The notes under the pieces are model-generated. The model made no database searches. It saw only the letters and a list, made by a program, of their open reading frames with translations, and was not told the DNA's origin. Position numbers and translations under genes: made by a program. Shown here piece by piece: positions 43,801-52,112 of a DNA stretch of 64,000 bases. The stretch covers positions 19,511-83,510 of the forward strand of contig JACKCC010000027.1 of the NCBI GenBank assembly GCA_020634245.1, written 5' to 3'. Source of the stretch: Ardenticatenaceae bacterium. Lineage in GTDB: Bacteria > Chloroflexota > Anaerolineae > Promineifilales > Promineifilaceae. Positions within the stretch are counted from its first letter, which is position 1. The number at the start of each line of letters is the position of its first letter.

Positions 43801-44941
43801 CTGATCCGGTGGTGCTGTCACTGGCCTGGGCGCTTACCGTTAAACCGCGCGTGGTGGTGTCGGGCGCGTCAGAAGTGTTTTCAAAAGTAACGTGCTGGGC
43901 TACGGCCGTTACAACATCATCATTGATAGTGCCAGAGGAAAGCAGGCGAATATTGTCAACGTACAGATCGGCGCCTACCAGGTAACCGCCTGTGGCATCG
44001 TAAGTACCACCGACAAAAAGGAATTTATAATTTCCTTCGATGGTAATATTGGCGGTTTGGGTGTTCCAGGTAGACATCACATCGCCGCGTTGGCTGAACA
44101 GTTTTGTGTAAATAGTTTCGTCCTGTACCAGGAACCCAAATACTTCGTAATCGTCACCGCCACCCTGCGCCCGCCAATCGATTGAAATTTGGTCGCCAGG
44201 GAAGGCATAAAAGGATTGGGCGCTGACAGCATAGGGGCCATGAAGGGAGAGATTGCCGGTAGGATTATCACTTCTAGTGCCACCACTGTTTACAATATTA
44301 CCATTGCTATGCAACAGCAGAGAGTTTGTGCCTTCAGAAGCGTAAACGGTAGATGTGGAGGCGGAAAAGGTGACGTTGCTGTTTGTTCCAAGAATGATTG
44401 TGCCCCAACCGGTTGTGAGGCCGCCATCCATGTAGTAATAAATGGGGTCACCATTCATGTCTTGAGCGTAATCGGTGCTGGAAGCGTTAAATTCCTGAGC
44501 GTAGGTGACCCATTCGTTTAGGCCGGTTTCAAAACTGAAGTTGTCCAGCGGGGCAGAGAAAAGAATTTTAAGCGGTTGACCGTTTTGGCCATTTTCGGTG
44601 GCGTCTACGGTGCCAATGCGAATGACTTGTGTGCCATCACCCCAAAAAACATCGGAACCGACAATTGAAATGGCTCCGTTTGTCGTCGGGGAGGCATCGC
44701 TTTGGATAGATAACTGGTCGTTTGCGGTGCTGTTGCTTAGCGCAAAGCGCAAATAGCCATCTCTATAATTTGTTCCACTGGAGAAGGTGATGTCATTGTC
44801 AATAATAATGGGGACTTGATTTTCGATATAGGTGTTATCGTCGAGATTGGTGATAGTTGGGGCGGCTAACGTGGTTGTGAAAGTGATCCCCAGCAGCAAT
44901 ACAATGAGGAGGAGAAATTTTGAAATATGCTTACTTTTCAT
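40829..44941 (-). CDS. Large secreted protein with nine 96-residue calcium-binding-type repeats
   Basis: The 1370-residue product starts at ATG 44941 (AAAGGA upstream) with a signal peptide (FLLLIVLLLGITFTTTLAA). Residues about 30-390 form a beta-rich region, then comes a PKD-like domain (SSAGPDQYVATNNVVTLNAT). Next are nine tandem repeats of about 96 residues, each opening with a DxDxDGISDATExDAGTNPN calcium-binding loop of the thrombospondin type-3 kind, followed by a helical part ending in LAELQAIIDGVN. The end, GYTYYFPIFFTG, may be a cell-surface sorting tail. It is probably an extracellular adhesin or matrix component. Confidence 0.85.
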   Translation of the reverse strand: MKSKHISKFLLLIVLLLGITFTTTLAAPTITNLDDNTYIENQVPIIIDNDITFSSGTNYRDGYLRFALSNSTANDQLSIQSDASPTTNGAISIVGSDVFWGDGTQVIRIGTVDATENGQNGQPLKILFSAPLDNFSFETGLNEWVTYAQEFNASSTDYAQDMNGDPIYYYMDGGLTTGWGTIILGTNSNVTFSASTSTVYASEGTNSLLLHSNGNIVNSGGTRSDNPTGNLSLHGPYAVSAQSFYAFPGDQISIDWRAQGGGDDYEVFGFLVQDETIYTKLFSQRGDVMSTWNTQTANITIEGNYKFLFVGGTYDATGGYLVGADLYVDNIRLLSSGTINDDVVTAVAQHVTFENTSDAPDTTTRGLTVSAQASDSTTGSATANIDITAVNDAPVSSAGPDQYVATNNVVTLNATGSTDVEGDTPLTYLWAQTGGTAVTLSDDTAAMPTFTAPAAPSLLTFTLTATDSQGLADPTPDSMFVSVEIDTDGDGIRDVTENDAGTDLNDPTDNDTEAEQVATIVAASDSPADGAPTAGDLVNPTLGLLRVNYSSMSDYEEAIANASPAPTTKADLQAIIDGVNATSDGDNDGISNGTENDAGTNPNDGTDNDTEAERVATIVAASDSPADGAPNLTDLTNIGLVRLVNSSLSDYEEAFANASPSPTTLAELQAIVDGVNQGNDSDSDGISDATEIDAGTNPNDGTDNDTEAEKVATLVAASDTTADGAPTATDLTNSGLIRVITTSMDSYEAAIANASPAPTTLVELQAIIDGVNQTIDTDHDGICDATEFEAGTSPTAGSDNDEESERVATIVAASNTTANGTPTADDLSNIGLVNVNPGSISDYEEAIANASPVPTTYADLQAIIDGVNATADSDGDGFSNATELDAGTNPNDGTDNDTEAERVATVVAASDAPADGLPTAAELGNIGLVRVVAGSMNDYEEAFANASPVPTSLADLQAIIDGINQATDSDSDGISDATELDAGTNPNDGTDNDTEAEQVATIVAASDATADGAPTITDLTNIGLVRTVSGSMADYEEAFANASPAPTTLADLQAIIDAVNATSDGDGDGISNATELDAGTNPNDATDNDTEAEQVATIVAAADAPADGAPSETDLVLIGLVHIVPGSVAGYEEAIANASPAPTTLAELQAIIDAYNATVDSDSDGISDATEFEAGTNPNVGTDNDTEAEQVATIVTASDATANGLPTITDLVNIGLVRLVADSMSSYEEAFANASPVPTTLAELQAIIDGINLTTDTDSDGISDATELDAGTNPNDGTDNDTLDEQLTTLVAASDATADGSPTASELVMVGLQNVDPAKLDQYEAGFNDPTTLGLSPFSSPPTLAELQEVINRVNGYTYYFPIFFTGTGE
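40876..43500. repeat. Nine tandem 288-base coding repeats
   Basis: Each 96-residue unit of the secreted protein corresponds to 288 bases, and neighbouring units are similar at the base level. ACGGCCGT is absent from this array, unlike both flanks, consistent with expansion by duplication. Confidence 0.85.
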
Positions 44942-45740
44942 CACAGGTCCTTTTAAGATTATTGGTTCAGTTTGTTTGTGCGGTTTATAGGCTTTTAATG
45001 GATATGGTTTTTTGTTGTTTGTGACAGAGACAAGAAAATATCTTATTTTACGATATTGATGAACTTTCTTTTTTGTATGGCGAATAAGTGGCTTTTACAT
45101 ATTTTGTACTCCTCTTTACCCCTGGCTTCTTTGTATATTTTCATTGGCTTTGTAGATAAATTTTTTGGCAGGAAGATGGCTATTATGGCTCAGACTGTGT
45201 TTTAGTTATGCCAGGCTAAAAATCAACAGGTCTTAATTACCGCACGGGCGGAAAACAAACCTTTAGATATTATGGTTTCGCTCGGTAGGGAAATCGACGA
45301 CAATAACGAAAATTTTAGGGATGAATATAAGCTCTTACTCTGTATCCTGCTCCACGGGTATCATTTTCCTAAAAAGTATAGGAATAAGAATAAATGAAAC
45401 GGTTTTTTTTCAATATGAGATAAAGGTCTTATGACTAAAGTAATATCTGGCTAATTTTGTGTTATCTGCTGACGGATGACCGTTGTTTGAAGCTTGTGGT
45501 GTTATGAATTACAGGTAAGCGTTCAGGTGACAGTCACTTTTTCCCAGAGGTAATGACAAATTTCAAGTCGTTTTTAAGTGACTGTCACCTCTGGGACTGA
45601 ACGATTACAATTACAGCGAAAACCTTTTATTGAAATCACCGAAAACACCTGCAAATCCCAACAATATCTCAATCGTATCTTCATATTTTCTGAACAATTC
45701 GCCTTTAAGATGGGGAAGAATTTCTCCCTGAGGTGATCAT
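44942..45740. other. AT-rich intergenic region
   Basis: About 800 bases separate the secreted repeat protein from the DUF4405 gene. It should hold the promoter of the former and a REP-like hairpin is present at 45521-45602. No coding frame is convincing. I found no riboswitch I could support. Confidence 0.5.
45521..45602. repeat. REP-like compound inverted repeat
   Basis: GTTCAG and CTGAAC bound an element in which AGGTGACAGTCACTT (45525-45539) pairs with AAGTGACTGTCACCT (45576-45590), and CCCAGAGGT can alternatively pair with ACCTCTGGG. The core is close to the hairpins near 26.7 and 62.75 kb. Confidence 0.7.
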
Positions 45741-46253
45741 ATGCCTGCGACTCGAAAGAAAACTAGCCGAACCAAGATTAATTTTTTGATTGACCTTACC
45801 ATTTTTGTGGCTTTTTTGGTGGCAATGGACCCGCGCCTGACGGGAATTGCCATTCACGAATGGTTGAGTATTGCTTTTGGCGCGGCCATTATCGTGCATT
45901 TACTGCTGCACTGGCAGTGGCTGGCGGCGACGACGAAGCGGTTTTTGGGTAAGGTGGCCGGCCAGGCCCGGCTCAACTATATTTTGAATGCGCTGTTCTT
46001 CATTGATATGACGTTGATTATTTTTACGGGCGTCATGATTTCTGAGTCGGCGCTGCCTTCGTTGGGTATCCGCTTTCAGCCCAATTTTTTCTGGCGTTGG
46101 CTGCATACGTTTTCGGCCGATATGGGTGTTTATATTCTCGGTTTGCACGTAGCGCTGCACTGGAAATGGTTGTGGAATGCGTTTAAGCGGTATGTGTTAC
46201 GGCCGTTTCCCATCCCATCATTTCGGTTAGCCCAAAAGAAGGTGCAGATATGA
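45741..46253 (+). CDS. DUF4405 membrane protein
   Basis: The 170-residue protein has four membrane helices with paired histidines (IVHLLLHWQW near 53 and LGLHVALHWKWLW near 137), the pattern of DUF4405/cytochrome b561-like proteins that may bind heme. A GAGGTGATC site precedes the ATG. Its stop overlaps the start of the next gene, so the two are coupled. Confidence 0.8.
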   Translation: MPATRKKTSRTKINFLIDLTIFVAFLVAMDPRLTGIAIHEWLSIAFGAAIIVHLLLHWQWLAATTKRFLGKVAGQARLNYILNALFFIDMTLIIFTGVMISESALPSLGIRFQPNFFWRWLHTFSADMGVYILGLHVALHWKWLWNAFKRYVLRPFPIPSFRLAQKKVQI

Positions 46254-46636
46254 AAATCATTGGACGTACGCTTATTATTCTGGCGGTGGCTCTGGTTGTT
46301 GTGGGCGCAGCGATAGGGTTTTCCCGGTCGGGTATAGCGGCTCAATTGATACCGGGCGGTCGCGGCGATGCATTTACCGGGCGCGGATTACCGGGCGATG
46401 ACAATCAGGTGTTTCCAGGTGGCGCTTTCGACGGCCAGCGTCCCCCGGAAGGATTTAACCGGGGCGAGTTTTCCCGTGGTGGAGAGCGGCATGGTGATCG
46501 TTCCGGTGCTTTGGGTATTTTTAGCTTCTTGTCGTTGGGCCGCTACTTACTGACGATTAGTGTTATTGTGGTAGTTGTTGTGCTGATTGACCGCTTGTTT
46601 TCCCGTTGGAAAAGGCGGCAGAAAGTAGCTGAATAA
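46250..46636 (+). CDS. Hypothetical two-helix membrane protein with Gly/Arg-rich loop
   Basis: The 128-residue product has an N-terminal hydrophobic segment (TLIILAVALVVVGAAIGF), a Gly/Arg/Pro-rich loop of about 60 residues, and a second membrane segment near 97-112, ending in a basic tail. It overlaps the DUF4405 gene by four bases and is presumably its partner. No family is recognised. Confidence 0.65.
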   Translation: MKIIGRTLIILAVALVVVGAAIGFSRSGIAAQLIPGGRGDAFTGRGLPGDDNQVFPGGAFDGQRPPEGFNRGEFSRGGERHGDRSGALGIFSFLSLGRYLLTISVIVVVVVLIDRLFSRWKRRQKVAE

Positions 46637-46758
46637 ACAATGAGAAACGGCCGTTTTCCCATTTGCAGTTAATCAATTCCCCCTAAAATCCAACTCAGCG
46701 GCCGTGTTGCCGGATATTTCCGACTGACAACGAAATTTTTTTTCTAAAACATATAGGT

Positions 46759-46798
46759 GGAGCCACGCTTTTTCCAAAAAAGCGCGGCTCCATTTTTA
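46759..46798 (+). terminator. Intrinsic terminator
   Basis: GGAGCCACGCTTTTT pairs with AAAAAGCGCGGCTCC (one mismatch) around a two-base loop and is followed by ATTTTTA. It closes the DUF4405 pair. Confidence 0.75.
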
Positions 46799-46865
46799 TA
46801 CTGCGCTGCCGGTTCAGGCAGCGGGCTTGATATATTGTGACGTTTTAATCGAAGGAGTTGTGAGA

Positions 46866-47618
46866 ATGAAAAAAGGTTTATGGATAACTGTTTTGCTGTT
46901 TTGGGCTGTTACGTTGGCCGGTTGTTTTGCTTTTACTGAGCCGGAAGCATCGACCGGTGCCGTTGTTGCGCCGACGTTAGCTCCGGTGGTGGAAGCCGAA
47001 CCGACCGATCCGGCGAGTGAACCTACGGAAGCGCCGGTTGCAGCAGCAACGGCCGTACCAGAACAGGAAACAAGTACGGCCGACCCGGCCATCTATGAAA
47101 TTGACCCGGCCCGGTCTGAAGCCCGTTTCACCATTGAGGAAGTTTTGCGCGGCTCAGATAAAACCGTTGTGGGTGTTTCTTCTAACCTGGCCGGGCAGAT
47201 CGCCTTCGATATGAACGATCCGGCCGCTACCCAGATTGGCGAAATCCTCATTAATGCCCGCGATTTTGCCACCGACAACAACTTCCGCAATCGGGCCATC
47301 GCCAACGAGATATTGCTGACCAATACCCATGAGTTCATCACCTTTGTCCCCAAGGAACTGGTGGGGCTGCCTGACAGTGCGGTTATTGGGGAAACGTACG
47401 ATTTTCAGATTATTGGGGATTTGACGATTATTGGCGAAACTCGTGAAGTAACCTTTGATGCTACAGTGATCCCGACTTCAGAGAGCGAACTGCAAGGATT
47501 AGCGTCGACAACCATTTTATATGGTGATTTCGGTGTGACGGTTCCGCTGTCACAGGCTGTTTCCGCGGTCAATGAGGATGTTTTGTTGGAGCTTGATTTT
47601 GTCGCTGTCGCCCAATAG
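46866..47618 (+). CDS. YceI-family lipoprotein
   Basis: The 250-residue product (ATG 46866, GGAGTTG upstream) has a lipoprotein signal ending LAGC, a Thr/Pro/Glu-rich linker, and a YceI beta-barrel (YEIDPARSEARFTIEEVL, GEILINARDFATDNNFRNRA, GDLTIIGETREVTFDATV). YceI proteins bind isoprenoids or similar lipids. Here it is surface-anchored; context does not show the ligand. Confidence 0.88.
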   Translation: MKKGLWITVLLFWAVTLAGCFAFTEPEASTGAVVAPTLAPVVEAEPTDPASEPTEAPVAAATAVPEQETSTADPAIYEIDPARSEARFTIEEVLRGSDKTVVGVSSNLAGQIAFDMNDPAATQIGEILINARDFATDNNFRNRAIANEILLTNTHEFITFVPKELVGLPDSAVIGETYDFQIIGDLTIIGETREVTFDATVIPTSESELQGLASTTILYGDFGVTVPLSQAVSAVNEDVLLELDFVAVAQ

Positions 47619-47652
47619 CCACCTGAAGTAGAGTGGGGTAATTTACAAAAAT

Positions 47653-47693
47653 GCCGGGATTTGCGCTTCAAAGTAAGCAAATCCCGGCTTTAT
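47653..47693. terminator. Terminator between convergent genes
   Basis: GCCGGGATTTGC pairs perfectly with GCAAATCCCGGC, followed by TTTATTATTT on the plus strand. It terminates the YceI gene and could serve the convergent Nudix-like gene. Confidence 0.8.
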
Positions 47694-48298
47694 TATTTGA
47701 TCATGGGGATGAGCGGGCTTTGGGGAGATAGGAGCAGTGCCAGTGAAGCTGTTACTGCGTAACTCATGATGCCGATACGGCCGTCTATGAGAGCATATTT
47801 CAGATCTTTGTGGGAAACCCATTTGATGCAGCATATTTGCGAGTCAAAATAATGGGGATTCATTGTTGATTTAACGCCCATCGCAGCAAAAAAATGGCCG
47901 TTTACATCCGGCTTGTTGTTGTTCAGCATAAAACTGCCCATATACAACCAGTTATCCGACTGGAACCCGGTAAAGGCAAGCAGTTTCTGTTGGGCTGCCG
48001 AAATAGGATTTTCCCCTTTCTCCAGGACTCCGTTTACCAGATGCCAGCTTCCCCAGGCGCTGTTTGCCGTTAAATCCTCAATGATTAAGGCCTGCCCCTT
48101 TTCATTGAACGCTAACAGGTTGAAGTAATCAGTATCTGTATAAGGAGGATACCAGCAAGGGTAAAGTTTGGTATTGGGGATATTATCAGGAATGTCTTGA
48201 CCCATTCTGTTTTCGTACAATGAATTTTTTAGTTGCAGCACGGCACACACCCCTTTTGAAAATTGATAATGTTTGCAGCAATGTTTTTCAGGTAGCAC
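47693..48298 (-). CDS. Nudix-fold protein with degenerate Nudix box
   Basis: The product (up to 201 residues) aligns with the Nudix fold: YFNLLAFNEKGQALIIEDL, WHLVNGVLEKGENPISAAQ and a downstream GFQSDNWLYMGSF strand. In the box, the RE and EE residues that bind metal are replaced (QK and LA/F), so hydrolase activity is unlikely. The GTG at 48298 is the longest start; an ATG at 48202 is possible and neither has a strong ribosome binding site. Confidence 0.6.
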   Translation of the reverse strand: MLPEKHCCKHYQFSKGVCAVLQLKNSLYENRMGQDIPDNIPNTKLYPCWYPPYTDTDYFNLLAFNEKGQALIIEDLTANSAWGSWHLVNGVLEKGENPISAAQQKLLAFTGFQSDNWLYMGSFMLNNNKPDVNGHFFAAMGVKSTMNPHYFDSQICCIKWVSHKDLKYALIDGRIGIMSYAVTASLALLLSPQSPLIPMIK

Positions 48299-48594
48299 AC
48301 CTTACCCGATCAAAGAATCGAACAGGTTCTGAAATAGGCGTGCCCAAAATAACGGATTATAGCCGTGAAAAGACAGCGCTTTATTCGATTGTGCATACTT
48401 CTTTGCAGGGCTGTCGTCTTGATTGGATTTAGATGTTTGTTTATCCAACTCATGCCCGTTTTGATAGGTACTCTCATAGTATGGCTGTCGTTCATTACAA
48501 TCTAACTTTCGATCAATGGGTGAAGGGCAACGGCCGTTTTCCCCCACGAATGCTAAACGACAACTAAACGATTGGCCCGTCAGACCGCTCTGGT
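48299..48594. other. Intergenic region, no recognised gene
   Basis: Short frames on the minus strand here have no ribosome binding site or family resemblance. One ACGGCCGT copy lies near 48,530. The promoter for the following glycosidase gene starts just beyond. Confidence 0.4.
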
Positions 48595-48624
48595 TTGGCA
48601 ACTCCTGTTTCCTTGTGCTAGAAT
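48595..48624 (+). promoter_or_regulatory. Promoter upstream of the glycosidase cluster
   Basis: TTGGCA at 48595-48600 and TAGAAT at 48619-48624 are 18 bases apart. An intrinsic terminator lies only about 30 bases after the expected transcription start, suggesting attenuation. Confidence 0.45.
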
Positions 48625-48659
48625 CCGCCTCGCTTTGGTGTTTGACCCCTGGCGAATGG

Positions 48660-48682
48660 GCGGCTAAGAATAGCCGCTTTTT
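48660..48682 (+). terminator. Early terminator or attenuator before the glycosidase gene
   Basis: GCGGCTA (48660-48666) pairs perfectly with TAGCCGC (48671-48677) around AGAA, followed by TTTTT. A nine-codon frame (GTG start, MFDPWRMGG) ends within the left arm, so translation could influence the hairpin. Confidence 0.7.
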
Positions 48683-48790
48683 ACATCTTTAGAAGATCAC
48701 GTTATTTGCACATTGATAAAATTCACTGGGAGTAAATAAATAACCAAAAAATTAGGCAAGTTCAGTTTCTGACGGAGGAGCACAGCAATT

Positions 48791-51700
48791 GTGAACGACA
48801 ATCATCCCAATTATAAAAAATACACGATGATTACGTCACCGCCTGAAGGAAACGAGCCTGCTTCAATGGAGAAAAATATGGAAGAGAATGAAGAAATTAC
48901 TGCCGGCAAGAAGTTTTCCCCCATCATTATTGTGGGTGGGCTGCTGGTCGTTATTTTAATTGTTGTTGGGCTGTTTCTGCCGCCCATATCATTGGGGCAG
49001 CGCCTCGGTTTTGGCGGCAGTGATGCCAATACGGCCGAGACGTCAGCCCCCGAACAACCCACCGTTTCCGGCATCAGTGTGAATGCCGCCAGTGCCAGCG
49101 CCAGCTTGTTTGATGAAACGGCAGGCGCGGCTGTTGTTGCCGCTATTCCCGCTAACGGTGTGCGTACCGGCAACCTGTTTGCTATTAATTATGAAGGCGA
49201 AACGCCTACTGGAAGCGTCGCTCTTACCATTCCTGCCGATGCCGGGTCATTAAAGACGCTCGATTTGTATGGCTGGGATGGCACAGTCTGGCATTTTATG
49301 CCCAGCCAGATCGACACAACTACGCAGCAAATTGTTTCGGCCGAAGGCCCGCTGTCTCAGGCGGTGGTGATGATGCAGATGGGCGCTGCTGCCAGCCCGG
49401 CTGTTGGCGCGGAACTGCTGCCCACGCAGGAACTGCCGGTTGAGGTTCTGCCTCAGTTAACAGAAGTCAGCGCGGGAACGTTGACATTGGTTGGGGCAGG
49501 TGAATTACAGGGTCAGGTAACGGCCGTTCCCACCGGGGCCTACGAGCAATTCCTGCGTGTGACCAACACCGGTGCTATTGTTGATCAGGCATCCTTGATT
49601 GCATTGTTGAATGACACCGCCGCCCAAGACAGTCACATCGCTGGCCTGGTGCAGCAAGTGGCCGCTGGCAATTACGCTGGTCTCAACCTGGATTATCAAG
49701 GTGTGCCGCTGAATCAAAGCCTGGCCTTTTCTAACTTTGTTGCCAACCTGGCCCAAGCGTTACACGCTCAGGGCGATAAGCTGGCCGTCACTCTGGCTGC
49801 GCCGCAGCGTACCGACACGAGTTGGGACACGGCCGGTCAGGATTGGGCTGCCATTAGCCAGGCCGCTGACATTGTTTATTTGCAAATGCCGCTCAATCCC
49901 ACGATTTACAGTGCCAATGGCATTGCCGACCAACTCATCAACTTTGCCGTACGCCAGATTGACCGCCAGAAATTGACGGTTTTAACCAGTGTGAGTGCCG
50001 TCGATAATATCGGCGAGTCGTTCATTGAACTGTCCAACTCGGCCGCTTTAGCTAACTTTGGTGAACTGCAATTTGTCCAGGGTGGGGAAGAAGTGGAACC
50101 GGGTACGGCCGTTGAGGTCGCATTGTCCGGAACAGCCAGCCCGTTGCAATGGGATGGCGCCAGCCTGACATACAAATATAGTTACGAACAAGCTGGCCAG
50201 GCCCATAATGTCTGGCTGGGGAATGAGGCTGCATTAAGCCAGCGTCTGGCTTTGACTCAGCCTTACAATGTGCGCGGTGTGGCCGTGCGCGGATTGGGCA
50301 GTGTAACCGATGGTGCGGGTTATGCCGCGGCGATTAACAGTTATCTGGGGCAAGGCGCTGCACCATCCCCCGCCGGAGCCGCCATTGTCTGGACGGTTAC
50401 GGATGAGGCTGAAAGTGTTCTGGCCAGCAGCAGCGGTGAAGCGCTTTCGTTTGCCTGGGATGGCGTCGAGCAGCCAGGTAATTACAAGATTAATGTGGAG
50501 TTTGCTCTGGGCGACAATGTGGCCGAGTTGGGTTCACTGACTGTCGCTGTGGCAGCCCCTGCGGAACCGGTGGCGGAAGAGACGCCGGCTGAAGAACAAA
50601 CGACACCTGACACGGCCGTTTCCTCAACAACTGCTACCGGCAATGCCAACGCCACCGTCAACACCGGGGCCAACGTCCGGGTAGGACCGGGTTTGGGGTA
50701 TGGTAATGTTGCTGGCGGGGCCAATCCTGGCACCCGTGTCGAACTAATCGGCCGCAGTTCCGATTCCAATTGGCTCAATATCATATTGCCGGACGGGATG
50801 GAAGGCTGGATTTTTGCCACTTTGGTAGACCCTGATCCCGGTGTCAGTATCGCAGCTTTGCCTGTCCCCGAAATTCCGCCGCTGGTGGCCAGCAGTGGGG
50901 ATGGTGGTGGCGGTTCTTCGCCTGCGCCGGCTCCTGTTGTGGCCCCGATTACCAACACAGGCTTTTCTTTAGGCGGCCAGATATTCGGTGCGCCGTATGG
51001 CATGATGAGTTATGCCGGTATGACCTGGGTCAAGCGGCAGATCAAATGGAGTCCTGGCACCTCACCCGACGCCGCTTCAGGCATGATTGCTGAAGCGCAC
51101 AACGCAGGCATGAAAATTTTGCTTAGCATTCCCGGACAGGCTTACCCTTCATCACTGCCTGATTTTAATGCTTACACCAATTTCTTGAAAGGTGTTGCCT
51201 CTCTGGCAGATCCGCCCGACGCCATCGAAATATGGAACGAGATGAATATTGACGCTGAGTGGCCGGCCGGACAAATCAGCGCCACCAGTTATGTTAACAA
51301 CATGCTGGCTCCGGCTTACAATGCCATCAAATCGGCCCGTTCCGGCATCATGGTAATTAGCGGCGCACCGGCCCCTACCGGTTTCTTTGGCGGTTGCAGT
51401 GGTGCAGGTTGTGATGACGGGCTGTATATGTCGGCGGTGGCTGCTGCCGGCGGTGCCAGCTATATGGACTGTATCGGCATCCATTACAATGAAGGTATCG
51501 TCTCGCCCAACGTGCAGAGCGGTGATCCGCGCGGCAATGACCATTACACCCGCTTCTATTGGGGCATGGTTAATACGTACTGGAACGCATTTGGCGGGGC
51601 ACGGCCGTTATGTTTCACCGAGTTGGGTTACCTGTCTCCTGAAGGTTATGGCAGTCTGCCCGGCAATTTCGCCTGGGCCAGCAATGTCACCGTTGCCAAT

Positions 51701-51883
51701 CAAGCCCAATGGCTGGCAGAAGCCGCCAGTCTATCGGCCAACAGCGGCAAAGTCCGCTTGATGATTGTTTGGAACGTCGATTCCACAACCTGGGGCACTG
51801 ACCCTCAAGCCGGTTATGCTATCATCCGTCCCGGCGGCGGCTGCCCGGCCTGTGAAACGCTGCGGGCTGTGATGGGTAAATAA
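48791..51883 (+). CDS. Membrane-anchored multidomain glycosidase (GH18-like, SH3b, GH-A)
   Basis: The 1030-residue protein starts at a GTG after GGAGGAG. One transmembrane helix near 45-66 (PIIIVGGLLVVILIVVGLFL) anchors it with the rest outside. Residues about 230-520 resemble a GH18/YaaH-type barrel, but the expected catalytic Glu is Gln in LNLDYQGV, so it is probably a binding module. An SH3b domain follows (VNTGANVRVGPGLGYG, about 620-690), then a clan GH-A-like domain from about 720 with acid/base Glu in WNEMN near 815 and nucleophile Glu in CFTELGY near 941. It likely acts on cell-wall or extracellular glycans. Confidence 0.8.
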   Translation: MNDNHPNYKKYTMITSPPEGNEPASMEKNMEENEEITAGKKFSPIIIVGGLLVVILIVVGLFLPPISLGQRLGFGGSDANTAETSAPEQPTVSGISVNAASASASLFDETAGAAVVAAIPANGVRTGNLFAINYEGETPTGSVALTIPADAGSLKTLDLYGWDGTVWHFMPSQIDTTTQQIVSAEGPLSQAVVMMQMGAAASPAVGAELLPTQELPVEVLPQLTEVSAGTLTLVGAGELQGQVTAVPTGAYEQFLRVTNTGAIVDQASLIALLNDTAAQDSHIAGLVQQVAAGNYAGLNLDYQGVPLNQSLAFSNFVANLAQALHAQGDKLAVTLAAPQRTDTSWDTAGQDWAAISQAADIVYLQMPLNPTIYSANGIADQLINFAVRQIDRQKLTVLTSVSAVDNIGESFIELSNSAALANFGELQFVQGGEEVEPGTAVEVALSGTASPLQWDGASLTYKYSYEQAGQAHNVWLGNEAALSQRLALTQPYNVRGVAVRGLGSVTDGAGYAAAINSYLGQGAAPSPAGAAIVWTVTDEAESVLASSSGEALSFAWDGVEQPGNYKINVEFALGDNVAELGSLTVAVAAPAEPVAEETPAEEQTTPDTAVSSTTATGNANATVNTGANVRVGPGLGYGNVAGGANPGTRVELIGRSSDSNWLNIILPDGMEGWIFATLVDPDPGVSIAALPVPEIPPLVASSGDGGGGSSPAPAPVVAPITNTGFSLGGQIFGAPYGMMSYAGMTWVKRQIKWSPGTSPDAASGMIAEAHNAGMKILLSIPGQAYPSSLPDFNAYTNFLKGVASLADPPDAIEIWNEMNIDAEWPAGQISATSYVNNMLAPAYNAIKSARSGIMVISGAPAPTGFFGGCSGAGCDDGLYMSAVAAAGGASYMDCIGIHYNEGIVSPNVQSGDPRGNDHYTRFYWGMVNTYWNAFGGARPLCFTELGYLSPEGYGSLPGNFAWASNVTVANQAQWLAEAASLSANSGKVRLMIVWNVDSTTWGTDPQAGYAIIRPGGGCPACETLRAVMGK

Positions 51884-51894
51884 TTGACCGTGTT

Positions 51895-51958
51895 CAGTAA
51901 CCAGTATTCGGTTTTCGGTGATAGAAAATCCTAAACGCTGAGTACCGGTTACTGTCAA
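51895..51958. repeat. Inverted repeat of CAGTAACC type
   Basis: CAGTAACC near 51898 pairs with GGTTACTG near 51948, with other CAGTATTCGG-like units between. It resembles the repeat between archease and rtcB. Confidence 0.5.
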
Positions 51959-51960
51959 CA

Positions 51961-51996
51961 AGGCGCATTTTGGCTGATTTTGGCCAGAATGCGCCT
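51961..51996 (+). terminator. Terminator after the first glycosidase gene
   Basis: AGGCGCATT pairs with AATGCGCCT, extended by TGGC/GCCA-type pairs, followed by CTTGTTTTC. Confidence 0.65.
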
Positions 51997-52112
51997 CTTG
52001 TTTTCAAAATCAGTGGGGGTAATTACCTGATTGGCTGGTAAATCTTTTCTGACCGCGGAGTACGCGGAGAGCACAGAGATTTGTCGGTAGAGGTTGACTT
52101 ACGAGGTGTTTT

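Noticed and set aside
45230..45310. Cyclic-di-GMP riboswitch in the intergenic region near 45.25 kb
   Set aside because: A few bases (CAAACC, CGGTAGG) recall the motif, but the conserved core and helices cannot be formed convincingly.
48302..48601. 99-residue minus-strand frame upstream of the Nudix-like gene
   Set aside because: No ribosome binding site, no family resemblance, and composition typical of non-coding DNA.
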